Shown piece by piece: positions 34,546 through 44,383 of a stretch of 64,000 bases of DNA; position 1 is the first letter of the stretch; every line of letters starts with the position of its first letter. Made by a program: the position numbers and the translations under genes. Below the pieces are notes generated by a model that made no database searches, was not told where the DNA came from, and saw only the letters and a program-made list of their open reading frames with translations. Origin of the DNA: Bacillus sp. M6-12 (lineage in GTDB: Bacteria; Bacillota; Bacilli; Bacillales; DSM-1321); the NCBI RefSeq assembly GCF_002860285.1, contig NZ_PGVF01000015.1, forward strand, positions 62,001-126,000, in the 5' to 3' direction.

Positions 34546-35745
34546 TTAAGCGTTTTGTACTTGTTGGATCTTGGCATTCACAAAACTTTGCATACGTTCA
34601 ATAGCTTTTTCAAGCTGATCCAGGGAAGTAGCATACGACAGTCGGATATAATCCTCAGTACCGAATCCTGAACCCGGAATCACTGCGACTAACGCTTCTT
34701 CAAGCAAAGCTTCAGAGAATTCGTCTACATTGTTATAGCCGGTTAATACAGCCGTTTTCTTTGCATTAGGGAAAAGATAAAACGCTCCTTGCGGCTTTAC
34801 ACATGTGATGCCTGGTATCGCCGTTAGCTTTCCATAAATAGCATTAAGCCTGCTTTCAAAGGCATCCCTCATTTCAGAAACAGTATCCTGCGGCCCATTA
34901 TAGGCTTCAATCGCTCCGTATTGTGCTGTTGAGGTTGGATTTGATGTACTATGGCTCGCCAAATTTGTCATAGCTTTAATGATTTCTGCACTACCAGCAG
35001 CATAACCTATTCTCCACCCTGTCATAGAGTGGGATTTTGAAACGCCGTTAATAATGATAGTCTTCTCTTTAAATGCCTCCGACAGCTGTGCGATTGAGGT
35101 ATGCTCTGCACCGCCGTAAACAAGCTTTTCATAAATCTCATCAGAAACGATAAGGATATTATTTTTGACACAGATATCGCCGATTTCCTGCAGTTCTTCC
35201 GCTGAATAAATCATTCCGGTCGGATTGCTTGGAGAGTTTATGATCATTGCCTTTGTCTTGGAAGTAATGCTTGCTTCCAGCTGTTTGGCAGTAACTTTAA
35301 AATCATTTTCTTCTTTACCTTCAACATAAACAGGTACGCCTCCTGCCAGCTTAACCTGCTCAGGGTAGCTCACCCAGTAAGGAGAAGGTATGATCACTTC
35401 GTCCCCTTCATTCAATATTGCCTGGAAAAGTGTATAAAGAACATGCTTTGCTCCTGAACCTACCATTATTTCTGAAAGCTTATATTCAAGTCCCTGATCC
35501 TTTTTGAGCTTGGCGGCAATCGCCTTTTTCAATTCTGGCAGCCCTGCAGACGGCGTGTATTTAGTATGGCCTTCATTCATGGAGCGGACAGCCGCATCAA
35601 TGATATTCTGCGGCGTGTTAAAATCAGGTTCACCTGCACCAAGTCCGATGACATCAAGGCCTTGGGACTTTAACTCCTTTGCTTTTGCTGTAATTGCCAG
35701 TGTAGTAGAAGGCGTGAGAGCCTGAACTCGATTTGCCAATTCCAT
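34546..35745 (-). CDS. aspB: Aspartate aminotransferase (pyridoxal phosphate, class I)
   Basis: A 399-residue PLP enzyme converting aspartate and 2-oxoglutarate to oxaloacetate and glutamate. The Schiff-base lysine is in NGVSKSHSMTGWRIGYAAGS (about residue 240); the SNPTGMIYS segment and C-terminal Arg of IRLSYATS are also conserved. The ATG at 35745 follows GATGGGGGATTTAATA and agrees with the B. subtilis start; the frame continues to 35817 without a better signal. It forms the ypmA-ypmB-aspB cluster and precedes asnS. Confidence 0.94.
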   Translation of the reverse strand: MELANRVQALTPSTTLAITAKAKELKSQGLDVIGLGAGEPDFNTPQNIIDAAVRSMNEGHTKYTPSAGLPELKKAIAAKLKKDQGLEYKLSEIMVGSGAKHVLYTLFQAILNEGDEVIIPSPYWVSYPEQVKLAGGVPVYVEGKEENDFKVTAKQLEASITSKTKAMIINSPSNPTGMIYSAEELQEIGDICVKNNILIVSDEIYEKLVYGGAEHTSIAQLSEAFKEKTIIINGVSKSHSMTGWRIGYAAGSAEIIKAMTNLASHSTSNPTSTAQYGAIEAYNGPQDTVSEMRDAFESRLNAIYGKLTAIPGITCVKPQGAFYLFPNAKKTAVLTGYNNVDEFSEALLEEALVAVIPGSGFGTEDYIRLSYATSLDQLEKAIERMQSFVNAKIQQVQNA

Positions 35746-35761
35746 TATTAAATCCCCCATT

Positions 35762-36238
35762 CTAAATGTTACGGTAAAATTTGAGCAATTCACCGGTCTT
35801 GAATTCATAGTACTCATAGTTATAGCGCCTTTTATTATCCAAGTATGTTACTTCCCATAGCGGGACACTTTTTTCCATACCCAGTTTAATAGTTACAATT
35901 TTATCAGGATCCGCTTCACTGGAGACTATTTTTCTGATGTCTTCTTCTGTCTTGCCGCTATGAAAATCTTTGATAACAACCTTTTGCTTTTTATCAAAAG
36001 GAATCCAGACAGCTTTCTGTTTTTTATTTTTATCCTTGCCGACAATCACATAATAGGACTCCATACCATTATAAATATAAAACTTGTCCTTCGTGACGAG
36101 TCCGGCTTCGTTTTGCGCTTTGCTAAACGCCCTCTTATAAGCAGCGTCTTTTGGCTTCAACGCGTGTATGTAGGCACCGGCCGAAATGCCGATTAGAATC
36201 AGAACGGCAAGAGAGGTAATAATCAGCCACTTTTTCAA
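35762..36238 (-). CDS. ypmB: Membrane-anchored DUF5590/PepSY-like protein (YpmB)
   Basis: A 158-residue protein with a short cytoplasmic start, one transmembrane helix (LIITSLAVLILIGISAGAYI, about 5-25) and an extracytoplasmic beta-rich domain with two tandem cystatin/PepSY-like units. The TTG at 36238 is preceded by AAAGAGTGACTGCA; GTG at 36247 is the longer alternative. Homologues are consistently found before aspB in Bacilli; the function is unknown. Confidence 0.82.
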   Translation of the reverse strand: MKKWLIITSLAVLILIGISAGAYIHALKPKDAAYKRAFSKAQNEAGLVTKDKFYIYNGMESYYVIVGKDKNKKQKAVWIPFDKKQKVVIKDFHSGKTEEDIRKIVSSEADPDKIVTIKLGMEKSVPLWEVTYLDNKRRYNYEYYEFKTGELLKFYRNI

Positions 36239-36252
36239 TGCAGTCACTCTTT

Positions 36253-36423
36253 CTAAGTACGATAAATAGTAAAAATTGCTTTATCTTGATTTTCTGAGTC
36301 CAGCGCCAGTCCGAACATTAAATCCTTTTCCTTAAGCGTCCGGTTCAGTGCATCGACAATTTTATATAGATCCGGAGAATGCTGGATCTTCACCGTCGAA
36401 ATTACTTCAATTTTGCTTTCCAT
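36253..36423 (-). CDS. ypmA: YpmA family small protein
   Basis: A 56-residue protein of the DUF4264/YpmA group, with the core SPDLYKIVDALNRTLKEKDLMFGLALD. The ATG at 36423 follows AGTGGGGTCAGAAGAA and gives the family start MESKIEV. The longer frame up to 36546 contains a cysteine-rich stretch that is not conserved and would overlap dinG. Function unknown; conserved between dinG and ypmB. Confidence 0.85.
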   Translation of the reverse strand: MESKIEVISTVKIQHSPDLYKIVDALNRTLKEKDLMFGLALDSENQDKAIFTIYRT

Positions 36424-36532
36424 TTCTTCTGACCCCACTTTCGCTAGCCAACTAAGTGCGTTCTTTTTTTCACAATATTTATTATAACAGCAACTGCCGC
36501 TTTCCGATAATATTTCTGTCGCTTTTTGAAAT

Positions 36533-39331
36533 TTATAGCCAATCATCTATTTCCTTTGATAACTCTAACTGACCGGCTTCCATCCACTCCAGGGACGGAA
36601 GCGCCCGGCGGAATTCTTCTCCATATTTAGCCGAAACAATGCGCCGGTCCAATACAAGCAGGATCCCTTTATCGTCTCTGGTCCTAATCAACCGGCCAAA
36701 TCCCTGGCGAAAACGCAGCAGAGCTTCTGGCAATGCATAAACGGAAAATGGATTTTTCCCTTCCAGTCTGATTTTATTGCACTTAGCCTCAGTTATCGGT
36801 TCATCCGGCGGTGAAAAGGGCAGCCTTGCGATGGCCAGGCAGGACAGGGCTTCGCCTGGAATATCTATACCATCCCAAAAGCTGGCCGTTCCAAACAGCA
36901 CGGCTTTTTCAAAGCTTTGAAAATTGCGGATAAGCCGAGATCTGCTTCCTCCGCTCACACCCTGGGCGAATAAAGAAAAATCTTCAATCCTGCCAGATTC
37001 CTTCACTTTTTCATAGGTATTCCTTAGCATCTCGTTTGATGTAAACAACACAAGCATTCTCCCTTTTGAGGCAGAAGCAGCTGATATTATATGCTTTGCA
37101 AGGGCATTTGTATATTCATCCGCCGTAACCCGGTTAATGTCCGGCATTTCTTTGGCAATCAATGCTTTGACATTTTTCCGATAATCAAAGGAAGATGGAA
37201 AAATTGCTTTTTGAATCCCCTTTTCCTTCGGTACGCCCAGCTGGTCCATAAAGAAACGGAATGATCCTTTTACACTTAGTGTGGCCGATGTCATTACCAC
37301 ACTGTCATATCTTGTCAGGTATTCTTTCCAAAGCTTTTCTCCTGCATCAATTGGCTGAGAATACAGAGAAATGCTTGAATGGGAAACGGTTTTGTTCGTT
37401 TCAAGAAAATAAACATTCTCTTCTGATGGATTCAGAAAAAACTCATGCAGCATGCTTTTCACCTGTAAAATTCCTGCCAGCACTGAGTCAATTTCATTTA
37501 AGAAAAACAGCTGATTTTTCTTCAGCTGTTCTTGCATATTTTGCAGCTGAACCGTCCTGAAAAGTATTTTTTTATATATTTCCGCGAGATAATGAATCAG
37601 TCTTTCCGCGAGAAGCTGTGCCGGCTTAAGGAATCCCCTTTGTTCATTGCTATGCTGAATTCTGATTGCGGATCTGTTGTAGCCTGCTGCAGAAGCGTTC
37701 TTTTCCGCCAATCTGGCCAATGTATAAAACATTTGTTCAAACTCATAGGAAAAATCATTAATTTCCCTTTCGATTGACTGATAGGGATCATCACAATTGA
37801 TTTCATATTCCTGTACCATTTTTTCAAGCCGATAAAGCAGCTGTTTCTGATCGTGCATGCCAATACGGTTAAGCATAGTCTTGACAGTTATATAATCCAG
37901 CTTGTCCCCCAAGTATCTTGATGCAGCTTTTTCAATGTGGTGGGCTTCATCCAGCACGAGGTTTAGGATTCCTGAGAAAAATGTAGTTTCCGAACGGTAG
38001 TCAGCCAGCAAAAATGAATGGTTGGTGACAATAATATCTGCTTTCGCCGCTTTCTTTTTAGCCCTTTCAAAAAAATCCTTCTCCACCCATGGCTCCTGCA
38101 GACCTTTGTAGATGGTTTCCTCGCTTTGCAGCCTTTCCCAGAACAGCTGGCCTCCGCTTGTCAGGTTAAGTTCGTCCCTATCTCCTGTAACTGTTTCCGT
38201 CAGCCAGACAAGAATCTGGATTTTTGTCAGAGCAGTTTCGTAGTTATCTTCTTTCTCCCTCAAAGACCGCTCAAATTTGGCAAGCGATAGATAATTAGAT
38301 CTTCCCTTAATAAGCACGGCTGAAACTGGAAATGGCAGCATTGCTCTTAACTTTGGAAGCTCCTTTCCTAATAGCTGCTCCTGAAGCTGAAGGGTATGTG
38401 TCCCGATCATAACCGGCGTTCCCGTTGTCTTAGAAATGTATACAGCTGGAAGCAGATAACCCAGTGATTTACCGATCCCGGTACCAGCTTCAATGATTGC
38501 ATGGGTGCTCTTTTCAAAGGAATGATAAACAATGTCCATCATTTTCAACTGTCCTTCCCGGATTTCCGGGTTCGAAAACGCTTTGCTGAGCATAGCCAGC
38601 TTTTCAGACCGCGCAGCAGGATATTCCGGATTATCACCTTCACTGTTTGGCGGGATTGCATCGCTATTATTTAGAGCAAGACCGCGAAAAATTTCTATGT
38701 TTGGATTATGTATAGGAGATGACTTTTTCCTTATGTCAATACTCTCTTTTACTAGTTCCGCCAGCTCGCTTTTAAGCGACAGCGAAAGCCGGTACATATG
38801 TTTCAAAGTAAGAAGCGGCAGAGAAAACAATTTCTTTTTTAGATTTATGAAAAGCATGGCCGTTACATAGGCATCGCTGTCGGCACGGTGCGGCCTTGTG
38901 TGTGTGAATCCTTCTTGTTTAGCAAGATAGCTCAGTTTATAGCTGTCCGAGGTTGGCAGCAAGAGCTTCGAAAGCTCAACTGTATCAATAGCAGAACCAA
39001 AAAAGCCGTCATATCCGCAGCGCTTTAATTCTTCTTGTAAAAATGATAAATCGAATAGGACATTATGGGCAACGAAACAGGAGTTGCTCAGCATTTCAAC
39101 AATTTTCGGTGCTACTTCCTCAAATACAGGCGCATCCTTAACCATTAAGTCGTTAATGCCAGTGAGCTCCTCAATAAATACAGGAATCTCTACGCCAGGC
39201 CGAATGAAAGTGGAGAATTCCTCGATGATCCGGTCATTTTCTATTACAACCCCGGCAAATTGGATAATCCGGTCGCCTTTTTTGGGTGAATTTCCTGTTG
39301 TTTCTAAATCTATCACTACATATCGCTGCAC
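36533..39331 (-). CDS. dinG: DinG-family helicase with N-terminal exonuclease
   Basis: A 932-residue two-domain protein. Residues 1-170 form a DEDD 3'-5' exonuclease (VVIDLETTG, later HNVLFDLSFL). Residues ~245-932 form a superfamily 2 helicase: Walker A EAGTGIGKSLGYLLP (about 280), DEAH (LDEAHHIEKAA, about 455) and motif VI RFRQGFGRLIRT (about 885). No iron-sulphur cysteine cluster is evident between motifs I and II, which fits the Gram-positive DinG group; in Staphylococcus aureus this protein behaves mainly as a nuclease. The start is GTG after GAGGTGTAATAATA. Confidence 0.94.
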   Translation of the reverse strand: MQRYVVIDLETTGNSPKKGDRIIQFAGVVIENDRIIEEFSTFIRPGVEIPVFIEELTGINDLMVKDAPVFEEVAPKIVEMLSNSCFVAHNVLFDLSFLQEELKRCGYDGFFGSAIDTVELSKLLLPTSDSYKLSYLAKQEGFTHTRPHRADSDAYVTAMLFINLKKKLFSLPLLTLKHMYRLSLSLKSELAELVKESIDIRKKSSPIHNPNIEIFRGLALNNSDAIPPNSEGDNPEYPAARSEKLAMLSKAFSNPEIREGQLKMMDIVYHSFEKSTHAIIEAGTGIGKSLGYLLPAVYISKTTGTPVMIGTHTLQLQEQLLGKELPKLRAMLPFPVSAVLIKGRSNYLSLAKFERSLREKEDNYETALTKIQILVWLTETVTGDRDELNLTSGGQLFWERLQSEETIYKGLQEPWVEKDFFERAKKKAAKADIIVTNHSFLLADYRSETTFFSGILNLVLDEAHHIEKAASRYLGDKLDYITVKTMLNRIGMHDQKQLLYRLEKMVQEYEINCDDPYQSIEREINDFSYEFEQMFYTLARLAEKNASAAGYNRSAIRIQHSNEQRGFLKPAQLLAERLIHYLAEIYKKILFRTVQLQNMQEQLKKNQLFFLNEIDSVLAGILQVKSMLHEFFLNPSEENVYFLETNKTVSHSSISLYSQPIDAGEKLWKEYLTRYDSVVMTSATLSVKGSFRFFMDQLGVPKEKGIQKAIFPSSFDYRKNVKALIAKEMPDINRVTADEYTNALAKHIISAASASKGRMLVLFTSNEMLRNTYEKVKESGRIEDFSLFAQGVSGGSRSRLIRNFQSFEKAVLFGTASFWDGIDIPGEALSCLAIARLPFSPPDEPITEAKCNKIRLEGKNPFSVYALPEALLRFRQGFGRLIRTRDDKGILLVLDRRIVSAKYGEEFRRALPSLEWMEAGQLELSKEIDDWL

Positions 39332-39761
39332 TATTATTACACCTCAATTTACAACATGCCTGTTTTCGCATAAAGTGTTGCTTTTCGTATCCAAACACCC
39401 TCCAGTTTTTTTGGGGGCTTCCGGGCATCTTCTCGGAAGAGTTTAAGGGATTTACTCAGTTTTTAAAACAGCCTTAGGGTCAAAAGCAACAAAGTTTCCC
39501 TAAAAGAGCCTATAACCTGCATTTTACGAATCTTATCTTTTATAACATAAGCTGCAGCATTAATAAAATGGTTATCCATTAATGAAAGATCATTTAAAAA
39601 TGACAGAGTTTTAAACTTCCCATCAATAGATTCAGCTTAAGTCGTTGAAACATTCTTTTTTATATATTATAAACATAAATCGAATTAACTTTTAATGATT
39701 TGAAGAATTATTCTCTACTTTCCCAATAGTGTTTATGCTATATGGATATTTACCCTTCAAA
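39332..39761. other. AT-rich intergenic stretch between dinG and panD
   Basis: About 430 bp without a supported gene. Only short unremarkable frames occur on both strands. It contains the dinG promoter region but I see no clear promoter consensus or structured RNA. Confidence 0.6.
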
Positions 39762-39806
39762 TAAATAAACAAGGGCGAAACTGCTGCTCCCAGTTACGCC
39801 CTTGTG
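39762..39806 (-). terminator. Terminator of the panBCD operon
   Basis: On the minus strand ACAAGGGCG and CGCCCTTGT pair around a 19-nt loop, followed by TTATTTATTTG. Confidence 0.85.
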
Positions 39807-39825
39807 TTAAAAAGGTTGATTTTTT

Positions 39826-40209
39826 CTAATAAATAGTAGCTTCCGGCTCATGTGAAATCATTTCAACGATCCGGTTATTTTCATCCATAATCGCGACTTT
39901 CGGCTTATGGCCGCGAACTTTTTCTTCTGGAATCATTACATAAGAAATAATGATCACGATGTCATCGGGCTGTACAAGTCTTGCTGCAGCACCATTCAGG
40001 CAAACAACTCCGCTGCCTCTTTCTCCTGCGATAATGTACGTCTCCAGGCGCGCCCCATTGTTATTGTTCACAATAGCCACCTTCTCGTTTGGAAGCATCC
40101 CGACAGCATCGAGGATGTTCTCATCGATGGTAATGCTTCCTACATAATTTAAATTGGCTTCTGTCACGCGAGCGCGGTGAATTTTGCCGTTCATCATTGT
40201 CCGAAACAT
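39826..40209 (-). CDS. panD: Aspartate 1-decarboxylase (PanD)
   Basis: A 127-residue pyruvoyl enzyme that makes beta-alanine from aspartate for pantothenate. The self-processing Gly24-Ser25 bond is visible in YVGSITID, with the substrate residues Tyr58-like in [14 protein letters not shown]. Length matches the family. It starts after GGGGGAAAAGAA. It is the last gene of panB-panC-panD. Confidence 0.95.
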   Translation of the reverse strand: MFRTMMNGKIHRARVTEANLNYVGSITIDENILDAVGMLPNEKVAIVNNNNGARLETYIIAGERGSGVVCLNGAAARLVQPDDIVIIISYVMIPEEKVRGHKPKVAIMDENNRIVEMISHEPEATIY

Positions 40210-40238
40210 TTCTTTTCCCCCTATAGGAATCTATGTTG

Positions 40239-41084
40239 TTAGATGGTAAAGACAACATTATCTATCAGCCTGGCCCTGCTGAATCTTACTGCCAGCGCAA
40301 TAATAATTGTGCCTGACAGTTGGGAAAGCGGCTTGAGCTCTGGATAGGAATAAATTTCTACATAGTCAATCTTTCCATTAGTTTTATTTTCCAAATGCTC
40401 CCTTATCATTGAAACAATCGCTTCTGGATTTGTTTCACCATTCAATACTGCATTTTTTCCAATAGTAAGCGCCTGATAAAGTTCACTTGCCTCAGTGCGT
40501 TCTTCCTCAAGAAGGTTGATGTTGCGTGAGCTTTTGGCAAGCCCGTCCTCTTCCCTGATGGTATCTACCGGCACAACTTCAACCATAAAATTGAAGTCTT
40601 TCACCAACCCCTTAACAACGGCAACCTGCTGGGCATCTTTCATCCCAAAGTAGGCCTTGTCAGCTTGGGTAATATTGAATAACTTAGTCAGCACTGTGGC
40701 TACACCATCAAAATGGCCTGGCCTGTTTTTGGCGCACAGCACATCAGTCCTGTCTTTAACCACAACGGAAACGGAAACTTCATCCTGATACATTTCTTGT
40801 ACAGTCGGATAAAAGATATAATCGGCGCCCGCGTTTCTTGCAACTTGTTCATCCCTGTCCATGTCCCGCGGGTATGAATCGAAATCTTCATTTGGACCGA
40901 ATTGGAGCGGATTCACAAATATGCTCAAAACTAGAATATCGTTTTCTTTTCTCGCCTTTTGCAAAAGTGATTCATGTCCTTCATGCAGGTATCCCATTGT
41001 CGGCACATAGCCGATGCTTTTTCCGGCCGCTTTTTCGTTTTTAATATAATTTTGCATTTCATCAGCATGGGTAATTATTTTCAT
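40239..41084 (-). CDS. panC: Pantothenate synthetase (PanC)
   Basis: A 281-residue ATP-dependent ligase joining pantoate and beta-alanine. The nucleotidyltransferase motif [14 protein letters not shown] (about 28-41), the [19 protein letters not shown] segment (about 58-76) and the [10 protein letters not shown] motif (about 148) are present. The KSSRNINL loop (about 184) corresponds to the KMSKS-like element. It overlaps panB by 4 bp (ATGA), so translation is coupled. Confidence 0.95.
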   Translation of the reverse strand: MKIITHADEMQNYIKNEKAAGKSIGYVPTMGYLHEGHESLLQKARKENDILVLSIFVNPLQFGPNEDFDSYPRDMDRDEQVARNAGADYIFYPTVQEMYQDEVSVSVVVKDRTDVLCAKNRPGHFDGVATVLTKLFNITQADKAYFGMKDAQQVAVVKGLVKDFNFMVEVVPVDTIREEDGLAKSSRNINLLEEERTEASELYQALTIGKNAVLNGETNPEAIVSMIREHLENKTNGKIDYVEIYSYPELKPLSQLSGTIIIALAVRFSRARLIDNVVFTI

Positions 41085-41917
41085 TTTCTGCCTCCGTACA
41101 ATGAAGCAACTTCATCCTCTTGCATTGTAAATGTATGTTTGTCCTCCGGGAAGGAGCATTCTCTTACTTCAGAAACATATTGGGATAATGCTTCGGAAAT
41201 TAATTCATTCGCATTACCGTAAGTTTTAACAAATTTAGCTACCCGGTCGACACCATAATTAATTACATCATGGTAAACCAGCACCTGGCCATCCGTCTCT
41301 TTTCCGGCACCAATCCCAATTGTCGGAATTGATAAGGCTTCTGTAACCATTGCAGCCACTTGGTGCGGCACGCATTCAAGAACAATGGCAAGTGCACCTG
41401 CTTTTTCACATGCCTTTGCATCTTCAATTAGTTTCCTTGCTGCTTCAGCATCCTTCCCCTGAACCTTGTAGCCGCCAAGCACGCCGACAGATTGGGGTGT
41501 CAGTCCCAAGTGGGCAACTACGGGTACACCAGCGCTGGTTAACGCAGAGATCATGGTTATGACATGGTCGCCGCCCTCCACCTTAACTGCATCGGCCTGG
41601 CCGTCCTGGATGATTCTTGCAGCATTTTTCAGAGTGTCTTCTATTGATAAATGGTAGCTCATAAATGGCATATCTGTTACAACAAATGTATTTCGTGCCC
41701 CTCGTTTTACAGCTTTTGTGTGGTGGATCATATCCTCCACCGTTACCGGAACCGTAGATTCATATCCCAGTACTACCATACCAAGGGAGTCACCGACTAA
41801 AATCATATCAACCCCTGTGTTTTCTGCCAATTTGGCAGATGGATAATCATAGGCAGTCAGCATGACAATTTTTTCTTTTTCCTTCTTCATTTTCAAGAAC
41901 CGATTGGATAGCTTCAT
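41081..41917 (-). CDS. panB: 3-methyl-2-oxobutanoate hydroxymethyltransferase (PanB)
   Basis: A 278-residue TIM-barrel enzyme transferring a hydroxymethyl group from methylene-tetrahydrofolate to ketoisovalerate. Conserved parts: [24 protein letters not shown] (about 21-44, metal ligand Asp), VEGGDH (about 114), HLGLTPQS (about 136) and [17 protein letters not shown] (about 200). The start follows AAAAAGGAGGAAAAAGG. It is the first gene of the operon and has a long structured leader. Confidence 0.95.
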   Translation of the reverse strand: MKLSNRFLKMKKEKEKIVMLTAYDYPSAKLAENTGVDMILVGDSLGMVVLGYESTVPVTVEDMIHHTKAVKRGARNTFVVTDMPFMSYHLSIEDTLKNAARIIQDGQADAVKVEGGDHVITMISALTSAGVPVVAHLGLTPQSVGVLGGYKVQGKDAEAARKLIEDAKACEKAGALAIVLECVPHQVAAMVTEALSIPTIGIGAGKETDGQVLVYHDVINYGVDRVAKFVKTYGNANELISEALSQYVSEVRECSFPEDKHTFTMQEDEVASLYGGRK

Positions 41918-42161
41918 CCTTTTTCCTCCTTTTTAATCAAGAGGAGATGAAACACCTTTTCAGATGTTAGAAATCTGGAATACAAAAAAGACCCTTCATT
42001 GACAGAAGGATCCTGTAATTATCCAGAAATTTCATCCCTCCGTCCCAGTCCGGCACCCGGATCAAGGCAGATTATCAGATTTTACTTTCAGGGTTAGTTC
42101 AGGTGCAGTTCAGATTGGTGCTTGCTTTGCCACATTCTTGATACTGCCCACAAAGATTATA
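41918..42161 (-). promoter_or_regulatory. Structured leader of panBCD with extended -10 promoter and attenuator-like terminator
   Basis: On the minus strand TGTTATAAT (about 42164-42156) is an extended -10 promoter, giving a ~232-nt leader before panB. The leader has repeated CTGAA motifs, alternative pairings (GGCAG with CTGCC, or ATCAAG with CTTGAT; GCACC with GGGTGC), and a GATCCTTC/GAAGGGTC hairpin followed by TTTTTT (42012-41984), inside the leader and before the start codon. A 'pan' RNA motif upstream of panB is known in some firmicutes; I cannot align to its consensus. The terminator might instead belong to birA. Confidence 0.55.
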
Positions 42162-42216
42162 ACAAATTCCTGCTGGAAATAGCTATTGTATTCTTTTCAC
42201 AGAAGGGAAAAAAATG

Positions 42217-43197
42217 TTAAGCAAGGGAGATATCCGCTGAATAAATTTTATGTATCTGGCCGGAAATGTCTTCTAGCAGTAAAACTCCTTCATCGGTAAT
42301 GCCTAGGGCGCTCCCTTTTATGGTGTCAGTAAGGGTGGTAGCGATAATTTCTTTGCCTATCGACACAGCGTAGCTTTCCCAAAGCTGTTTGATAGGCGAA
42401 AAACCTTTGTCCAAATATAGATCATACATACGCTCAAGCTTTAGCAGCAACGCCTGGATAAGCTTCGCTCTGGAAATCGGTCTCCCCTGCTCAATTTGAA
42501 TAGATGTAGCTTTTTCCTTCAAATCATCAGGGAAATCCTCCAGCTTAGCATTTACATTGATTCCAATACCAATTATTACTGAATGGATTCTGTCGCTTTC
42601 GGCCTGCATCTCAGTTAGAATGCCCGTAACCTTTTTCCCGTTTATCAGGATATCATTCGGCCATTTGATTTCTGGAAGAGTATCTGTAACATCCTCAATG
42701 GCCTGCACTACTGCAACTGCGGCAAGCAAGGTAAGCTGCGGCGCCTGATGAATCGGGATATTAGGCCTAAGGATAATGCTCATCCAAATACCGGTATACT
42801 TTGGCGAGTGCCAGCTTCGCGAGAGTCTCCCTTTGCCTGATACTTGTTCCTCTGCAATCACTATTGTCCCTTCGGGTGCATCCTCGTTCGCTAGTTTGTG
42901 GGCAATTTGCTGAGTCGATGCCACCGTTTCCTCATAAACTATTTCTTTACCAAACCGATTCGTTCCCAATCCAATCTGAATTTCCGTTTTTGTTACTTTT
43001 TCCGGGGCAGAAACGATACGATAGCCTTTCTTTCTAACCGCATCCAGCTCATAGCCCTCTTTGCGAAGCTCTTCAATATGCTTCCAGACCGCTGTCCGTG
43101 AGCAGCCGATGAATTCAGCTAACTCCTGGCCTGAGACGAAATCGCCCTCCGCCTTCGAGAACGCCTCTATCAGCTTCGTCTTTACGTTTGATTCCAA
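42217..43197 (-). CDS. birA: Biotin operon repressor / biotin-protein ligase BirA
   Basis: A 326-residue bifunctional protein. The N-terminal winged helix (about 15-65, with FIGCSRTAVWKHIEELRKEGYE) binds DNA; the ligase domain (about 85-260) has the biotinyl-AMP loop GKGRLSRSW (about 122) and KWPNDILINGKKVTGIL (about 180-196), and a C-terminal SH3-like part follows. The TTG at 43197 follows AAAGGAGTGGCTTTTAAG; the GTG at 43209 overlaps that site. The start lies inside the end of cca, a conserved overlap. Confidence 0.92.
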   Translation of the reverse strand: MESNVKTKLIEAFSKAEGDFVSGQELAEFIGCSRTAVWKHIEELRKEGYELDAVRKKGYRIVSAPEKVTKTEIQIGLGTNRFGKEIVYEETVASTQQIAHKLANEDAPEGTIVIAEEQVSGKGRLSRSWHSPKYTGIWMSIILRPNIPIHQAPQLTLLAAVAVVQAIEDVTDTLPEIKWPNDILINGKKVTGILTEMQAESDRIHSVIIGIGINVNAKLEDFPDDLKEKATSIQIEQGRPISRAKLIQALLLKLERMYDLYLDKGFSPIKQLWESYAVSIGKEIIATTLTDTIKGSALGITDEGVLLLEDISGQIHKIYSADISLA

Positions 43198-44381
43198 CTT
43201 AAAAGCCACTCCTTTATTGCTGCCTTTTCATTTTTGGACTGCTGCTCAAGCACCGCTTTAGTTATTCTATCGAGGTCCTCCTTAATCCAAGGACCAGGTT
43301 TTTTTCCAGACCACTGCATCAAATCACTGCCTGAAACCGCTAATTCTGACATATCTTTTATAACAAGCCCGGCGTATGCCTGGCTAACCCGTTCTTCTGC
43401 ACTACTGTGATCAGAATCGTTTAATATACAAAGAAGCTTTTCCGCTATCAAAGCTTCATGCAGACCATAACGAAACAGAATATCATTTGATGTTGATGGA
43501 AGGACTCCAGCTTTCAGGAGTGCAGTGATTCTCTTGATCTCCTTTATCAGCTTAATCGGCATTTTCCAACGTCTTAAAAAAGCTTCTGGATCCTGAATCC
43601 GAAAAGTATAGATTATCAATGACCACTGTCCTGCTGGTTCATTAATTTCCTCAATCGGCAGGGCCAGCAGCTTGGTCAGCCCTTCTTGCTTACTTTCAAA
43701 TCCAGGCAAGAAGGCAAATAGACCGCTATCCAGGAGCATTTTGAGGGCTTCTTTCCTGCCTTCTCCCTTCAGCAGCTTTTCAAATTCGGCAAAAATTCTT
43801 TCAACTGCTATTTTTGTCAGCAGTTCCCCATTCCGCTCAAGACTTTGAAAGGCTCCATGATCCAATGTAAAGGATAATTGGCTTACAAAGCGAAGTGCCC
43901 GCATCATGCGGAGCGCATCCTCTTTAAATCTTTCGTCAGGGTTTCCAACAGTCCTGATCAGCCGTTCCTCTATCGCTCTGCGTCCTTCAAACGGGTCTGA
44001 GAGACGGCCGTCTTTATCCATTGCAATCGCATTCATTGTAAAATCCCGGCGCATTAGATCTTCATAAAGTGACCTGATATATGTAACACTGTCAGGCCTC
44101 CTGTAATCAGAATAGCCGCTTTCTGCACGAAAAGTGGTTATTTCATACGTTTCATTCCTATACAAAACCATGACCGTTCCATGTTCAATACCAACATCAG
44201 CGGTCTTAGGAAAAATGCTCTTGATTTCAGCTGGTGTGGCTGATGTCGCAATATCCACATCGTGAATGGGTCTGCCAAGGATCATATCTCTGATCGACCC
44301 GCCGACAAAATATGCCTCAAATCCTGCCTGCTCAATCTGTTCAAGCACAGATGCTGCTTTTGTGAAAATTTCATTCATCAC
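43182..44381 (-). CDS. cca: CCA tRNA nucleotidyltransferase
   Basis: A 399-residue class II CCA-adding enzyme that completes tRNA 3' ends. The nucleotidyltransferase site GGSIRDMILGRPIHDVDIAT (about 27-46), the RRDFTMNAIAMD motif (about 111) and the DPFEGRRAIEERLIRTVGNPDERFKEDALRMMRALRF segment (about 127-163) are all present. An HD-like C-terminal domain follows. The first codon is GTG at 44381; ATG at 44378 is equally possible. It follows bshA by 2 bp. Confidence 0.94.
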   Translation of the reverse strand: MMNEIFTKAASVLEQIEQAGFEAYFVGGSIRDMILGRPIHDVDIATSATPAEIKSIFPKTADVGIEHGTVMVLYRNETYEITTFRAESGYSDYRRPDSVTYIRSLYEDLMRRDFTMNAIAMDKDGRLSDPFEGRRAIEERLIRTVGNPDERFKEDALRMMRALRFVSQLSFTLDHGAFQSLERNGELLTKIAVERIFAEFEKLLKGEGRKEALKMLLDSGLFAFLPGFESKQEGLTKLLALPIEEINEPAGQWSLIIYTFRIQDPEAFLRRWKMPIKLIKEIKRITALLKAGVLPSTSNDILFRYGLHEALIAEKLLCILNDSDHSSAEERVSQAYAGLVIKDMSELAVSGSDLMQWSGKKPGPWIKEDLDRITKAVLEQQSKNEKAAIKEWLLSWNQT

Positions 44382-44383
44382 TA

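Noticed and set aside
42001..42061. TPP or SAM riboswitch in the panB leader
   Set aside because: A few phrases (CTGGATAAT, GGACTGG) resemble these classes, but the core consensus elements of either are not present.
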